Part shown: piece by piece, positions 26,547 through 34,826 of the stretch
How the letters are laid out: every line of letters begins with the position of its first letter
Numbering within the stretch: the first letter of the stretch is position 1
NCBI RefSeq assembly: GCF_014873495.1
Contig: NZ_JADBGF010000001.1
Location: 2,356,001-2,420,000 of the forward strand
Direction of reading: 5' to 3'
DNA from: Streptomyces stelliscabiei
GTDB taxonomy: Bacteria; Actinomycetota; Actinomycetes; Streptomycetales; Streptomycetaceae
DNA: 64,000 nt
The notes under the pieces: model-generated
Told to the model about the DNA's origin: nothing
The model's input: only the letters and a program-made list of their open reading frames with translations
Database searches by the model: none
Translations under genes and position numbers: made by a program

Positions 26547-27740
26547 GTGACCGATCTTGCTACGCGCCCGCCGCCGCCCTCCTGGAGGCGGGCCGCCCCC
26601 GCGCTCCTCGGGTACGCCGCCGTGCGCGCCCTGGGCCTCGTCGCCCTCGCCGGGTGGAGCGCGGCACGCGACAAGAGCCCGTGGACGCTGCTGTCGGCCC
26701 GCTGGGACTCGCTCTGGTACACGCGCGTCGCCGAACTCGGTTACGGCTACGAGGTGCGCCTGCCGAACGGCGACGTCCACTCGAACCTGGCGTTCTTCCC
26801 CCTGCTCCCCTGGCTGGAGCGGGCGGTGTCGGCGGTGACCCCGCTGTCGTACGCCCACGCCGGCCTGGTGGTGGGCACCCTGGCCTCGCTCGCCGCGGCC
26901 TGGGGGATCTTCGCGGTCGCCGACCATGTGTACGGCAGGCGGGTCGGCGTCCGCGCCGTCCTGCTGTGGGCGGTGCTGCCGGTCGGGATCGTGCAGTCGA
27001 TGGCGTACACGGAGTCGCTGTTCACTGCGCTGGCCGCCTGGTCGCTGTACGCCGTCCTGACCGGCCGCTGGGTGACGGCGGGCACCCTGGCCGCCCTGGC
27101 CGGGCTGACCCGCCCGGTGGGGCTCGCGGTGGTCGCGGCACTCTGGGCGGCGGCGATCGCGTCGTACGTACGGGACCGGCGACCCGCACCCGCTCCGCCG
27201 TCCGGGCGAAGCCTGAGTGACGAGGCGTCGGACGGCGCTCGGTACTGGCCACGCGCCCTCGGGATGCTCCTCGCACCCCTGGGGGCCGTCGGGTACGTCC
27301 TGTGGGTCGGCCGGCACACGGGCAAGGGGCCGCTCGGCTACCTCGACGTCCAGGCGGGGTGGCGCAACGGCTTCGACGGCGGCTACGCCTTCGCGCGTTT
27401 CGTCACCGACAAGTTCACGTCGTTCCCGTCGGCCCTGGCGGGTCTCGGACTGATCATCGGAGTGGCGTTGATCATTTGGCTGTACGCGGTGTGCGTACGG
27501 CAGGGGCAGCCGCTGTCGTTGCTGGTCTACGCGGGGGTCGTCACCGCGCTGGCGCTGTGCGCGTCGAGCTACTTCGGCTCCAAGCCCCGGCTGCTGATGC
27601 CGGCCTTCCCACTGCTGCTGCCCCTCGCCCGGGCCCTCGCCGGCGCGCGTACCGCCAGGTCAGCGGCGATCGTCGGGGCCGCCGGGGTGGTGTCGGCCCT
27701 CTACGGGGCGTTCTGGCTGAACGGCTCGGGTCCGCCCTGA
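26547..27740 (+). CDS. PIG-V-like membrane mannosyltransferase
   Basis: The 397-residue membrane protein has about 9-10 helices. The N-terminal LSARWDSLWYTRVAELGYGY has the WDS-WY-x-R-A-x-x-GY pattern of PIG-V/GT-C glycosyltransferases, where the acidic residue after the first helix is catalytic; YTESLFTALAAWSLY is another family segment. Actinobacterial relatives use polyprenyl-phosphate mannose to modify proteins or glycans at the outer face. The GTG at 26547 is at the expected N-terminus. Acceptor unknown. It is followed by a PAP2 phosphatase gene, which could recycle polyprenyl phosphates, but that link is conjecture. Confidence 0.82.
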   Translation: MTDLATRPPPPSWRRAAPALLGYAAVRALGLVALAGWSAARDKSPWTLLSARWDSLWYTRVAELGYGYEVRLPNGDVHSNLAFFPLLPWLERAVSAVTPLSYAHAGLVVGTLASLAAAWGIFAVADHVYGRRVGVRAVLLWAVLPVGIVQSMAYTESLFTALAAWSLYAVLTGRWVTAGTLAALAGLTRPVGLAVVAALWAAAIASYVRDRRPAPAPPSGRSLSDEASDGARYWPRALGMLLAPLGAVGYVLWVGRHTGKGPLGYLDVQAGWRNGFDGGYAFARFVTDKFTSFPSALAGLGLIIGVALIIWLYAVCVRQGQPLSLLVYAGVVTALALCASSYFGSKPRLLMPAFPLLLPLARALAGARTARSAAIVGAAGVVSALYGAFWLNGSGPP

Positions 27741-27894
27741 CGGCCGGCCACGGACCGCGAGCGAACGGGTAATTCCACGCAAGCATTCGGTGAACGAATT
27801 CAAAAGGGTCGCAAAACGACCGGTCCGTATTAGGCCATGGAATTGAAGGCCAAGTGGCGCAACGATTCGTCATTCAGCAGAAATAAACATCAAT

Positions 27895-27978
27895 ATGAGA
27901 GGAATCCCACATCACGGCGTCATCACAAAGCCGGTGATTCACGCCGCGTCGGAGCTCACTCGCTGTAACGTCGATTGA
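27895..27978 (+). CDS. candidate 27-residue upstream peptide abutting PAP2 gene
   Basis: An ATG frame beginning MRGIPHHGVITK runs in the same frame as the PAP2 gene and its TGA is directly followed by the PAP2 GTG. It has no clear ribosome-binding site and its codon third positions are less GC-rich than the neighbours, which argues against normal coding, but the region is unusually AT-rich and may be a leader. Low confidence. Confidence 0.25.
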   Translation: MRGIPHHGVITKPVIHAASELTRCNVD

Positions 27979-29007
27979 GTGCGTACCGAACCAAAGCCGA
28001 CCCGTCTGGACCGGGTCTTCTCCAGGCTGGACCGTGAGCCGGAACGACCGGCTCACATCGATGTGCCGGGGATGACCCGGCACCGGGTGGTGCTCTTCGC
28101 CTCCACCCTGGCCTTCTACGTGGCCATCGTGTGGGCCGTCGTGATCACCTCGTGGCTGGTCCGGCTCGACTGGCAGATCATGTTCTTCCGGCCGTACCAG
28201 CAGTGGCAGCAGATCCACGCCTTCCTGGACTACTACGTCGTCCTGGGCCAGCGCGGCCCCACCGCCGTGATGGTCGCCGCCTGGCTGGGCTGGCGCTCGT
28301 GGAGACAGCACACCCTGCGCCCGATGCTGGCGCTCGGTGTCTCGCTGCTGCTGCTGAACATCACGGTCGGCGCCGCCAAGATCGGCATGGGCCGGCTCGG
28401 CCCGCACTACGCCACCGAGATCGGCGCCAACGAGATGTGGCTCGGCGGCGACATATTTCCTTCGGGACACACCGCCAACGCCGTGGTGACCTGGGGCATC
28501 CTGGCCTACCTGGCGTCGACGCCGAGGGCCAGGCGCTGGCTGTCCGCGCTGTCCGCCGTGATCTCGCTCGGGGTCGGCCTCACCACGGTGTACCTCGGTA
28601 CGCACTGGCTGAGCGACGTCCTGCTGGGCTGGGCCGCCGGTCTGCTGATCATGCTGGCCCTGCCCTGGTTCGAGCCGCTGATCGCCCGCGCCGAGGTCTG
28701 GATCTTCTCGCTGCGCGACAGCCTGCGCGACCGTCGTACGGCACCCGCTCCGGCACCCGCACCCGCACCCGCAGCGGTGGGAACGGCCGTGGCGCGAGGG
28801 CACGTCGAGGAGCCCGTGACCGTCCGGGAGACCGGCATCGCGGCCCGCGCCGCCCATCCGCCGATCGTGCCGCTGCACCTGTCCACCGGACCCCATCTGG
28901 CCAGGTCGGAGAGGGCCCCGGTCACCCCGACCGGCTCCCGCCGGCCGCCCCACGCCGACCGCGTCGCGCACAACGCGACCCCGGCCCGCCCGGTCGCGGG
29001 CGGCTGA
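27979..29007 (+). CDS. PAP2-family membrane phosphatase
   Basis: The 342-residue protein has about six membrane helices and the three phosphatase motifs: KIGMGRLGP (K-x6-RP-like, with Gly before Pro), FPSGHTAN, and TTVYLGTHWLSDVLLGW with the catalytic His and Asp. PAP2 enzymes dephosphorylate lipid phosphates such as undecaprenyl pyrophosphate or phosphatidic acid. The C-terminal 100 residues are an Ala/Pro-rich tail with an (AP)n tract. The GTG start at 27979 lacks a strong ribosome site; it directly follows a stop codon in the same frame, so coupling to an upstream peptide is possible. Confidence 0.88.
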   Translation: MRTEPKPTRLDRVFSRLDREPERPAHIDVPGMTRHRVVLFASTLAFYVAIVWAVVITSWLVRLDWQIMFFRPYQQWQQIHAFLDYYVVLGQRGPTAVMVAAWLGWRSWRQHTLRPMLALGVSLLLLNITVGAAKIGMGRLGPHYATEIGANEMWLGGDIFPSGHTANAVVTWGILAYLASTPRARRWLSALSAVISLGVGLTTVYLGTHWLSDVLLGWAAGLLIMLALPWFEPLIARAEVWIFSLRDSLRDRRTAPAPAPAPAPAAVGTAVARGHVEEPVTVRETGIAARAAHPPIVPLHLSTGPHLARSERAPVTPTGSRRPPHADRVAHNATPARPVAGG

Positions 29008-29049
29008 CACGAGGCAGCGGGGCCCGGTACGCACAGCCCATGCCCCGCA

Positions 29050-29090
29050 CGGACGAAGGCCCGGCTCGCCACGAGCCGGGCCTTCGTCCG
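29050..29090. terminator. terminator hairpin after PAP2 gene
   Basis: A perfect 19-bp inverted repeat (29050-29068 with 29072-29090) with a 3-nt loop lies 43 bp after the PAP2 stop. Confidence 0.8.
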
Positions 29091-29188
29091 TCAGGGCCTC
29101 AGGGCCTCCACCAGGACCCCCGGTCCTGGGCCTCAGGGTCTCCGCCCTGGACCGGGGGCCCCTCGTCCCGGGTCCGTGATGCCGGCCC

Positions 29189-29413
29189 TCAGCCCTTCCA
29201 GGCGCGTCTCACCCGGCCGTCCTCGACCTCCAGGTTCAGCCGCCCGAAGCGGTACTCCATGGTGATGATCGCTCCCGGCGGCAGCTTTCTGACGGTGGAC
29301 CAGCCGTGTTCCACGGCTCGGCGCTCGGCGTCCGGCGCCTGGAGTCCGACGTACGCGTCGGGGTCGTCCCGGGGTTCTTCTGAGGGGGTGGGAATCGGTG
29401 CCATGGCCGCCAC
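29189..29413 (-). CDS. small I78-family peptidase-inhibitor-like protein
   Basis: The product is 74 residues from the GTG at 29413, or 71 from the ATG at 29404. The core DAYVGLQAPDAERRAVEHGW, then LPPGAIITMEYRFGRLNLEV, then GRVRRAWKG fits the I78 peptidase inhibitor fold, related to small serine-protease inhibitors. There is no signal peptide, so it would act inside the cell or be an unrelated structural homologue. It lies between the PAP2 terminator and the ctaD promoter region and appears to be monocistronic. No ribosome site clearly picks one start. Confidence 0.75.
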   Translation of the reverse strand: MAAMAPIPTPSEEPRDDPDAYVGLQAPDAERRAVEHGWSTVRKLPPGAIITMEYRFGRLNLEVEDGRVRRAWKG

Positions 29414-29781
29414 GGTAGGCGGCCGGAGCTCCGCTGTCCCCTCGCCGTCACGCTTCTGTCACAGAACCACGACACCCGTTTCGGCCCAACGCAGTCACAC
29501 GTACGAGCGGTTCCTTACACCTTCCTCGTGCTGTCGAACGGAATTCCCGGGCACTTCGGCACCATCGCGAATAGCCCGTCGGAAAGCTGTCCGGGCCGTG
29601 TGTGTCCGGTGCATGTCCAGCCTTTTCCCACCGATTACCGGACGGCTGCCGGAAGCTCCCGCCCCATGGGAAATACACGGTTCCCGCACACTTCCCCCGT
29701 ACGCCCCCTGTCGGCGCGACGGGGGCGCGAGCATCATGGCGTGCGGCACGGGCCCAGGACGCGGCGGCGAAGGGGCGAGCG
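29414..29781. other. intergenic region upstream of ctaD
   Basis: 368 bp with no supported gene. It contains the promoters of the divergent I78 and ctaD genes; I could not pick out convincing elements. Confidence 0.4.
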
Positions 29782-31512
29782 ATGGGGACCGAGACCGTAC
29801 AGGCGGTGGCACGACCCGTGGGGGCGAGGACGCCGGGGCGGGTGGTGGTCGACTGGCTGACCACGACGGACCACAAGAAGATCGGCCATCTCTACCTGGT
29901 CACGTCGTTCCTGTTCTTCCTGGCGGCCGGTCTGATGGCGCTGGTGATGCGGGCCGAACTGGCCCGGCCGGGCACACAGATCGTGGACAACGAACAGTTC
30001 AACCAGCTGTTCACCCTGCACGGCACGATCATGCTGCTGCTCTTCGCGACACCGACCTTCGCCGGGTTCGCCAACGAGATCATGCCGCTGCAGATCGGCG
30101 CGCCCGACGTGGCCTTCCCCCGGCTGAACATGCTGTCGTACTGGCTGTTCCTGTTCGGCGGGCTCATCGTGATGGGCTCGCTGCTGGTGCCGTCGGGGCC
30201 CGCCGACTTCGGGTGGTTCGCCTACGCGCCGCTGAACAGTGCGGATCGGTCGCCGGGGATCGGGGCCGACATGTGGATCATGGGGCTCGCGCTGTCCGGC
30301 TTCGGGACGATCCTCGGCGCGGTGAACTTCCTGACCACGATCATCGGGATGCGCGCCCCCGGCATGACCATGTTCCGGATGCCGATCTTCACCTGGAACA
30401 CGCTGTTCACGTCGATCCTGATCCTGATGGCGTTCCCGGTGCTCGCCGCCGCGCTCCTGGTGCTGGAGGCGGACCGACGGTTCGGCTCGCAGGTCTTCGA
30501 CGCCGCCAACGGCGGCGCGCTGCTGTGGCAGCACCTGTTCTGGTTCTTCGGGCACCCCGAGGTCTACATCATCGCCCTCCCCTTCTTCGGGATCATCACG
30601 GAGATCATCCCGGTCTTCAGCCGCAAGCCGATCTTCGGCTATCTGACGCTGGTCGGGGCCACGATGGCGATCACCGGGCTCTCGGTGGTCGTGTGGGCGC
30701 ACCACATGTTCGCCACGGGCGCGGTGCTGCTGCCGTACTTCTCGTTCATGAGCTTCCTGATCGCCGTGCCGACCGGGGTGAAGTTCTTCAACTGGACGGG
30801 CACGATGCTGAAGGGCTCGCTGTCCTTCGAGACACCGATGCTCTGGGCGACCGGCTTCCTGGTGTCGTTCCTGTTCGGCGGGCTGACGGGGGTGATCCTG
30901 GCGTCGCCGCCGATGGACTTCCACGTCACGGACTCGTACTTCGTGGTCGCGCACTTCCACTACGTCGTCTTCGGCACGGTCGTCTTCGCCACCTTCGCGG
31001 GGTTCTACTTCTGGTGGCCGAAGTTCACCGGCAGGATGCTCGACGAACGGCTCGGCAAGATCCAGTTCTGGACCCTCTTCGTCGGCTTCCACACCACGTT
31101 CCTGGTGCAGCACTGGCTGGGCGCCGAGGGGATGCCACGGCGGTACGCCGACTACCTGGCGGCCGACGGCTTCACGGCGCTGAACACGATCTCGACGATC
31201 GGCGCGTTCCTGCTGGGCATGTCCACGCTCCCCTTCCTCTACAACGTCTGGCGGACCTCCCGGTACGGCGTGCGGGTCGACGTCGACGACCCGTGGGGCT
31301 ACGGCCGGTCGCTGGAGTGGGCGACCTCGTGCCCGCCGCCGCGCCACAACTTCGTGACGCTGCCCCGGGTCCGCTCCGAGGCGCCGACGTTCGACCTGCA
31401 CCATCCGAGGTTCGCGGCGATCACGCCGCCCCAGACCCGGAAGGGCCAGGAGCGGACGCCGCATCCCCGGTTCGGTCAAGAGCGGCCGACAGGCGGTCCC
31501 GGAGAGTCCTGA
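29782..31512 (+). CDS. ctaD: cytochrome c oxidase subunit I, stand-alone copy
   Basis: The 576-residue protein has about 12 helices. Heme a ligand His80 is in FTLHGTIML; the copper-B histidine and its cross-linked tyrosine are in FGHPEVYII; two further copper ligands are in WAHHMF; and the heme a3/a histidines are in [11 protein letters not shown]. All catalytic residues are present. It catalyses reduction of oxygen to water in the aa3-type oxidase. The ATG at 29782 is preferred over the earlier frame start at 29602, which has a low-quality leader. No ctaC, ctaE, ctaF or qcr gene is near, so it is an extra copy of subunit I. Its last 92 bp overlap the convergent WYL gene. Confidence 0.93.
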   Translation: MGTETVQAVARPVGARTPGRVVVDWLTTTDHKKIGHLYLVTSFLFFLAAGLMALVMRAELARPGTQIVDNEQFNQLFTLHGTIMLLLFATPTFAGFANEIMPLQIGAPDVAFPRLNMLSYWLFLFGGLIVMGSLLVPSGPADFGWFAYAPLNSADRSPGIGADMWIMGLALSGFGTILGAVNFLTTIIGMRAPGMTMFRMPIFTWNTLFTSILILMAFPVLAAALLVLEADRRFGSQVFDAANGGALLWQHLFWFFGHPEVYIIALPFFGIITEIIPVFSRKPIFGYLTLVGATMAITGLSVVVWAHHMFATGAVLLPYFSFMSFLIAVPTGVKFFNWTGTMLKGSLSFETPMLWATGFLVSFLFGGLTGVILASPPMDFHVTDSYFVVAHFHYVVFGTVVFATFAGFYFWWPKFTGRMLDERLGKIQFWTLFVGFHTTFLVQHWLGAEGMPRRYADYLAADGFTALNTISTIGAFLLGMSTLPFLYNVWRTSRYGVRVDVDDPWGYGRSLEWATSCPPPRHNFVTLPRVRSEAPTFDLHHPRFAAITPPQTRKGQERTPHPRFGQERPTGGPGES

Positions 31513-32431
31513 TGGTGCCGGTCAGCTCCGCCGGTTCGACGACCTCGAAGTCGACGCCGGTCATCATCACGTGAATGGCCATCACATCGAGGTTCGGCGC
31601 CCCGGTGCGCAGCAGACAGCTGTGCTCGTCGTAGGCCTCCAGGGTGCCCGCCGAGGGCGAGATCAGTTCGGTTGCCTCGTGCAGCGGCACCAGCAGCCGT
31701 ACGACGGCGTGCGAGGCGTACACCGTCGTGGAGACCCCTCGGGAGACGTACGCGGCGAGGTCCTCGGCCGGTGGCTCGCGCGGGGTGAAGCGCGGGCCGT
31801 GCGGCGGCGTGGGCGTGACCCGGTCCACGCGGAAGGTGCGCCATCCGGCCCGGTCGACGTCCCAGGCGACCAGGTACCAGCGGCGCTCCGTGCACACCAG
31901 GCGGTGCGGCTCGACGGTACGGCGGGTGGCGGCGCCGGAGTGGTCGCGATACTCGAAGCGCAGCCGCTCGGCGTCCCGGCAGGCGTTGGCGAGTTCGGTG
32001 AGCACCCCGGGGTCGATCGCGGAGAGCCGGGGGCCGCGCAGCAGCGGCACGGTGAAGGCGTTCAGGGCGCCCACCCGGCGGCGCAGGCGGTGCGGCAGCA
32101 CCTGTTCGAGCTTGGCGAGGGCGCGCACGGAGGACTCGCCGATACCGTCGATGCCCTGCCCGGCGGCCGAGCGCAGCCCGACGGCGACCGCGACGGCCTC
32201 CTCGTCGTCGAGGAGCAGCGGCGGCAGTTCGGCCCCGGCGCCCAGCTGGTAGCCGCCGCCCGTGCCGGGGCTGGCGTTGACGGGGTAGCCCAGCTCGCGC
32301 AGCCGGTCCACGTCGCGGCGGACCGTGCGCGCGGTGACCCCGAGGCGGTCGGCCAGGTCCGAGCCGGACCATTCGCGGTGGGCCTGCAGAAGCGAGAGCA
32401 GTCGTAGCAGCCGTGCCGATGTCTCCAACAT
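31421..32431 (-). CDS. WYL-domain transcriptional regulator (YafY type)
   Basis: The 336-residue protein has an N-terminal DeoR-like helix-turn-helix ([20 protein letters not shown], about 22-41) with the wing [16 protein letters not shown], followed by a WYL domain (about 140-225) with [22 protein letters not shown], and the WCX extension to about residue 320. WYL proteins sense nucleotides or DNA ends and often repress themselves. The ATG at 32431 is preceded by a perfect palindrome at 32449-32475. The 3' end overlaps the convergent ctaD gene by 92 bp. The last 15 residues are Ser/Gly/Ala-rich. Confidence 0.9.
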   Translation of the reverse strand: MLETSARLLRLLSLLQAHREWSGSDLADRLGVTARTVRRDVDRLRELGYPVNASPGTGGGYQLGAGAELPPLLLDDEEAVAVAVGLRSAAGQGIDGIGESSVRALAKLEQVLPHRLRRRVGALNAFTVPLLRGPRLSAIDPGVLTELANACRDAERLRFEYRDHSGAATRRTVEPHRLVCTERRWYLVAWDVDRAGWRTFRVDRVTPTPPHGPRFTPREPPAEDLAAYVSRGVSTTVYASHAVVRLLVPLHEATELISPSAGTLEAYDEHSCLLRTGAPNLDVMAIHVMMTGVDFEVVEPAELTGTIRTLRDRLSAALDRTGDAASAPGPSGSGAA

Positions 32432-32448
32432 GGGGCGAGTCTGTCAGC

Positions 32449-32475
32449 GGTCGAGGACAGGTCGTGTCCTCGACC
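32449..32475. promoter_or_regulatory. palindromic operator in front of WYL gene
   Basis: Perfect 11-bp arms (GGTCGAGGACA, 5-bp spacer, complement), with a GACA-N5-TGTC core, lie 17 bp upstream of the regulator start. It could also terminate the upstream gene that stops at 32509, so both roles are possible. Confidence 0.6.
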
Positions 32476-32508
32476 ACTGGAGAAGACCGTTGAACCGCCC
32501 CGCTTCGT

Positions 32509-33366
32509 TCAGCGCGACATGCGGTCGGTTCGGCTCACGGCGACGACCGTGACGGACAGGTCGTTGTCGGCCGTGTAGGACGGCACGGCCTCCACCGGGC
32601 CGTGCCCGGTCTCGACCCGCTTCCCGGGGTAGACGAGGACGGGTGCCTTCTCGACGATGTCGTCGAGCAGCCGCGCCACGCGCACCCGCGGGCCGGACTC
32701 CCCCCGCGGGCGCAGCCACAGGTCCCAGGTGCCGGGCCTCAGCTCGCCGTAGGCCACGGTGAAACGGAGGCCGCCCCGGTCGTCCGGGGCGAGGGAGGCC
32801 CGTACGGGGGGCGCTGCCCCCGCCCGGTCGGTGACCTCGGCGTACGCCTCGGGCGCGGGCTCGGCACCGTACGCCCGGACCGTCACCTCCAGTCCGTCGT
32901 CGCCCACGTGGAGGGCGCCCGCCTCGGCGTGCGGGGAGCGCTCCCAGCTGCGGATGCTGAGGTTGCCGTGCTTGGTGCCGTAGGGGATGCGGACCGCGAC
33001 CCGGCCGGTGGTGGCCGCGGGCGCGCGGTCGACGAGGGAGCGCAGGTCGTTGAGGCCGGGGAAGAGCCGGTGCGGCTCGTCGTCGGCGACCTGGAGGTAG
33101 ACGTCCCAGCGGCCCTCGGGGACGTCCGTGCTGCTGGGCAGCGCGGCCCGCAGGCGGCCGTCGCCGGCCGGGGTGAGCGGCAGGCGTACCTTCCGGTCGC
33201 TGTCGCGCAGGAGCAGGAGGAGGTGGGCGGCGTCCGTCACGCCCTGCCCGGCGAGGTCGAAGGTCAGGCCGCCGGCGAAGTCGGCGACGCAGTCGGCGCG
33301 CGGGGGCACGGCCCTGTCCTCCTGGTCGTCGTGGTGCGTGGGCCGCCGCGGAGCCAGCGTCATCAT
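32509..33366 (-). CDS. conserved hypothetical protein, beta-rich, next to glycosyltransferase
   Basis: I do not recognise a named family for this 285-residue protein. It is rich in beta-strand-like segments with repeated patterns such as DVYLQVADDE, TWDLWLRPRG, VRVPYG-like VAVRIPYGTKHGNLSIR and a C-terminal SVTVVAVSRTDR, suggesting two or three Ig-like or beta-sandwich domains. There is no signal peptide or membrane segment. Its start (ATGATG at 33366) overlaps the glycosyltransferase stop by 4 bp, so the two are translationally coupled. A carbohydrate-linked role is inferred from context only. Confidence 0.75.
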   Translation of the reverse strand: MMTLAPRRPTHHDDQEDRAVPPRADCVADFAGGLTFDLAGQGVTDAAHLLLLLRDSDRKVRLPLTPAGDGRLRAALPSSTDVPEGRWDVYLQVADDEPHRLFPGLNDLRSLVDRAPAATTGRVAVRIPYGTKHGNLSIRSWERSPHAEAGALHVGDDGLEVTVRAYGAEPAPEAYAEVTDRAGAAPPVRASLAPDDRGGLRFTVAYGELRPGTWDLWLRPRGESGPRVRVARLLDDIVEKAPVLVYPGKRVETGHGPVEAVPSYTADNDLSVTVVAVSRTDRMSR

Positions 33367-34634
33367 GCGGTGCGGGCCTTCCTGATCGCGGAGCGGGCGG
33401 AGCGTCCGGCACCCCGAACGGCGTACGCGCTGCCGAGCAGAGCACCACGGGTGCGGTGCAGTGAGCCGCGCACCCGGCCCCATGGCGAGGCACCGCCCCG
33501 GGCGAGGAGGTCGCCGAAGAGCGTCTCGTAGCGTTCGGCGATGTGGGACGGGTCGAAGCGCTCGGAGTCCTGGAGCGCGGCGTGCGCCATCTGCCGCCGC
33601 TTGTCGTCGTCGTTGATGAGTTCCAGCAGACCGTCGGCGATGGCCGGGACGTTGCCGACCTCGACCAGGCGGCCGTCGACGCCGTCCTCGATGATCTCGC
33701 CGGGGCCGTGCGGGCAGTTGGTGGAGACCACCGGCAGTCCGCAGCGCATGGCCTCCACGATCGTCATGCCGAACGACTCCAGGCTGGAGGTGACGGCCGC
33801 GATGGAACCCTTGGCCCACTCGGGCTCGATGGGGGTGGCGGGGCCCATCAGGTACACGTGGTTGTAGAGGTCCAACTTGTCGACGAGGGAGCGGAGTTTG
33901 TCCTTCTGCTTGCCTCCGCCGTAGATCCGCAGGCGCCAGTCGGGCCGCTCCTGACGGACCTTGTCGAAGGCCTTGACGAGCAGGTCGTAGCGTTTGACGG
34001 GCGCGAGCCGCCCGGCGGCGACGACCCACTTGCCGGAGCCGTCGGCCGGGTCGATGCCCGGCGCGGGCACCGGGTTGGGCACGGCCTCCAGGCGGACGCC
34101 GGGCAGCCGCATCTTCGCGCGGTACGCGCGCGCGTCCGCCTCGGTGGTCGTGGTGAACGCGTCGAGCCGCGGGTAGGCGCCGCGCAGGGTGGCGCGCAGG
34201 GCCGGGGAGTGGCTGTCGAGCGTGAGGTGCTCCTGGCCGACACGGACGGGCCCGCGTCGGGTCTGCCGGGCCATGTGCACGTTCAGCCCGGGGCGGGTAC
34301 CGACCAGGACGTCGGCGTCGACCGAGGCGAGGTGCTCGGCGATGCGCCGGTCGGTCAGGGCGCTGTACTGGGCGTAGCGGCCCTCGGCGCGCGGGAAGAC
34401 CTTGGCGGGGCGCCGCAGGTCGGCGTGCCCCTTGTCCGCGCCGCCCTCCCGGATGTCGACGAGGCCCCGCAGCCGCACCCTCGGATCGACGTCGAACACC
34501 GGCTCGTCACGATGGCGGAAGACGGAGACGATCTCCACGTCGTGCTGTTCGGCCAGGGTGTTCGCGAGGTTGTACGTCGTCCGGATCGTTCCCCCGATGC
34601 CGTACGCGTTGTGTATGAGGAAAGAAATGTGCAT
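33363..34634 (-). CDS. family 4 glycosyltransferase
   Basis: The 423-residue GT-B enzyme starts MHISFLIHNAYGIGGTIRT, with the GG loop that contacts the acceptor in GT4. The C-terminal nucleotide-sugar half has VVAAGRLAPVKRYDLLVKAF and the E-x7-E-type segment LESFGMTIVEAMRCGLP. Related Streptomyces proteins often belong to teichoic-acid-like or glycerol-phosphate polymer clusters; none of those genes is here, so sugar and acceptor are unknown. The ATG at 34634 is chosen because the conserved opening begins there, with GGGGGA upstream. The C-terminal 45 residues are basic and may associate with the membrane. Confidence 0.88.
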   Translation of the reverse strand: MHISFLIHNAYGIGGTIRTTYNLANTLAEQHDVEIVSVFRHRDEPVFDVDPRVRLRGLVDIREGGADKGHADLRRPAKVFPRAEGRYAQYSALTDRRIAEHLASVDADVLVGTRPGLNVHMARQTRRGPVRVGQEHLTLDSHSPALRATLRGAYPRLDAFTTTTEADARAYRAKMRLPGVRLEAVPNPVPAPGIDPADGSGKWVVAAGRLAPVKRYDLLVKAFDKVRQERPDWRLRIYGGGKQKDKLRSLVDKLDLYNHVYLMGPATPIEPEWAKGSIAAVTSSLESFGMTIVEAMRCGLPVVSTNCPHGPGEIIEDGVDGRLVEVGNVPAIADGLLELINDDDKRRQMAHAALQDSERFDPSHIAERYETLFGDLLARGGASPWGRVRGSLHRTRGALLGSAYAVRGAGRSARSAIRKARTA

Positions 34635-34826
34635 GCGTCCCCCGAACCCCCTGATTTCCCTGGTCATCCGTTGATTTCCCCGGTCATCCGTCCATGGCGG
34701 TGCTGGTCCACCACCACCCGCTTAGACCCGGCATCCCTGGGAATGGTTGGAAGGCATCATCAACTTGTGCTGCAACGGTTGCCCGATCGATAGCCGGATG
34801 AGGGAACCTGTTCGCCGCTCAACGCA

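Noticed and set aside
29734..31479. 581-residue minus-strand frame opposite ctaD, and 1147-residue plus-strand frame over 28131-31574
   Set aside because: Both lie over well-supported genes in other frames and consist of Arg/Gly/Pro/Ala/His-rich sequence, as expected from GC bias at third positions.
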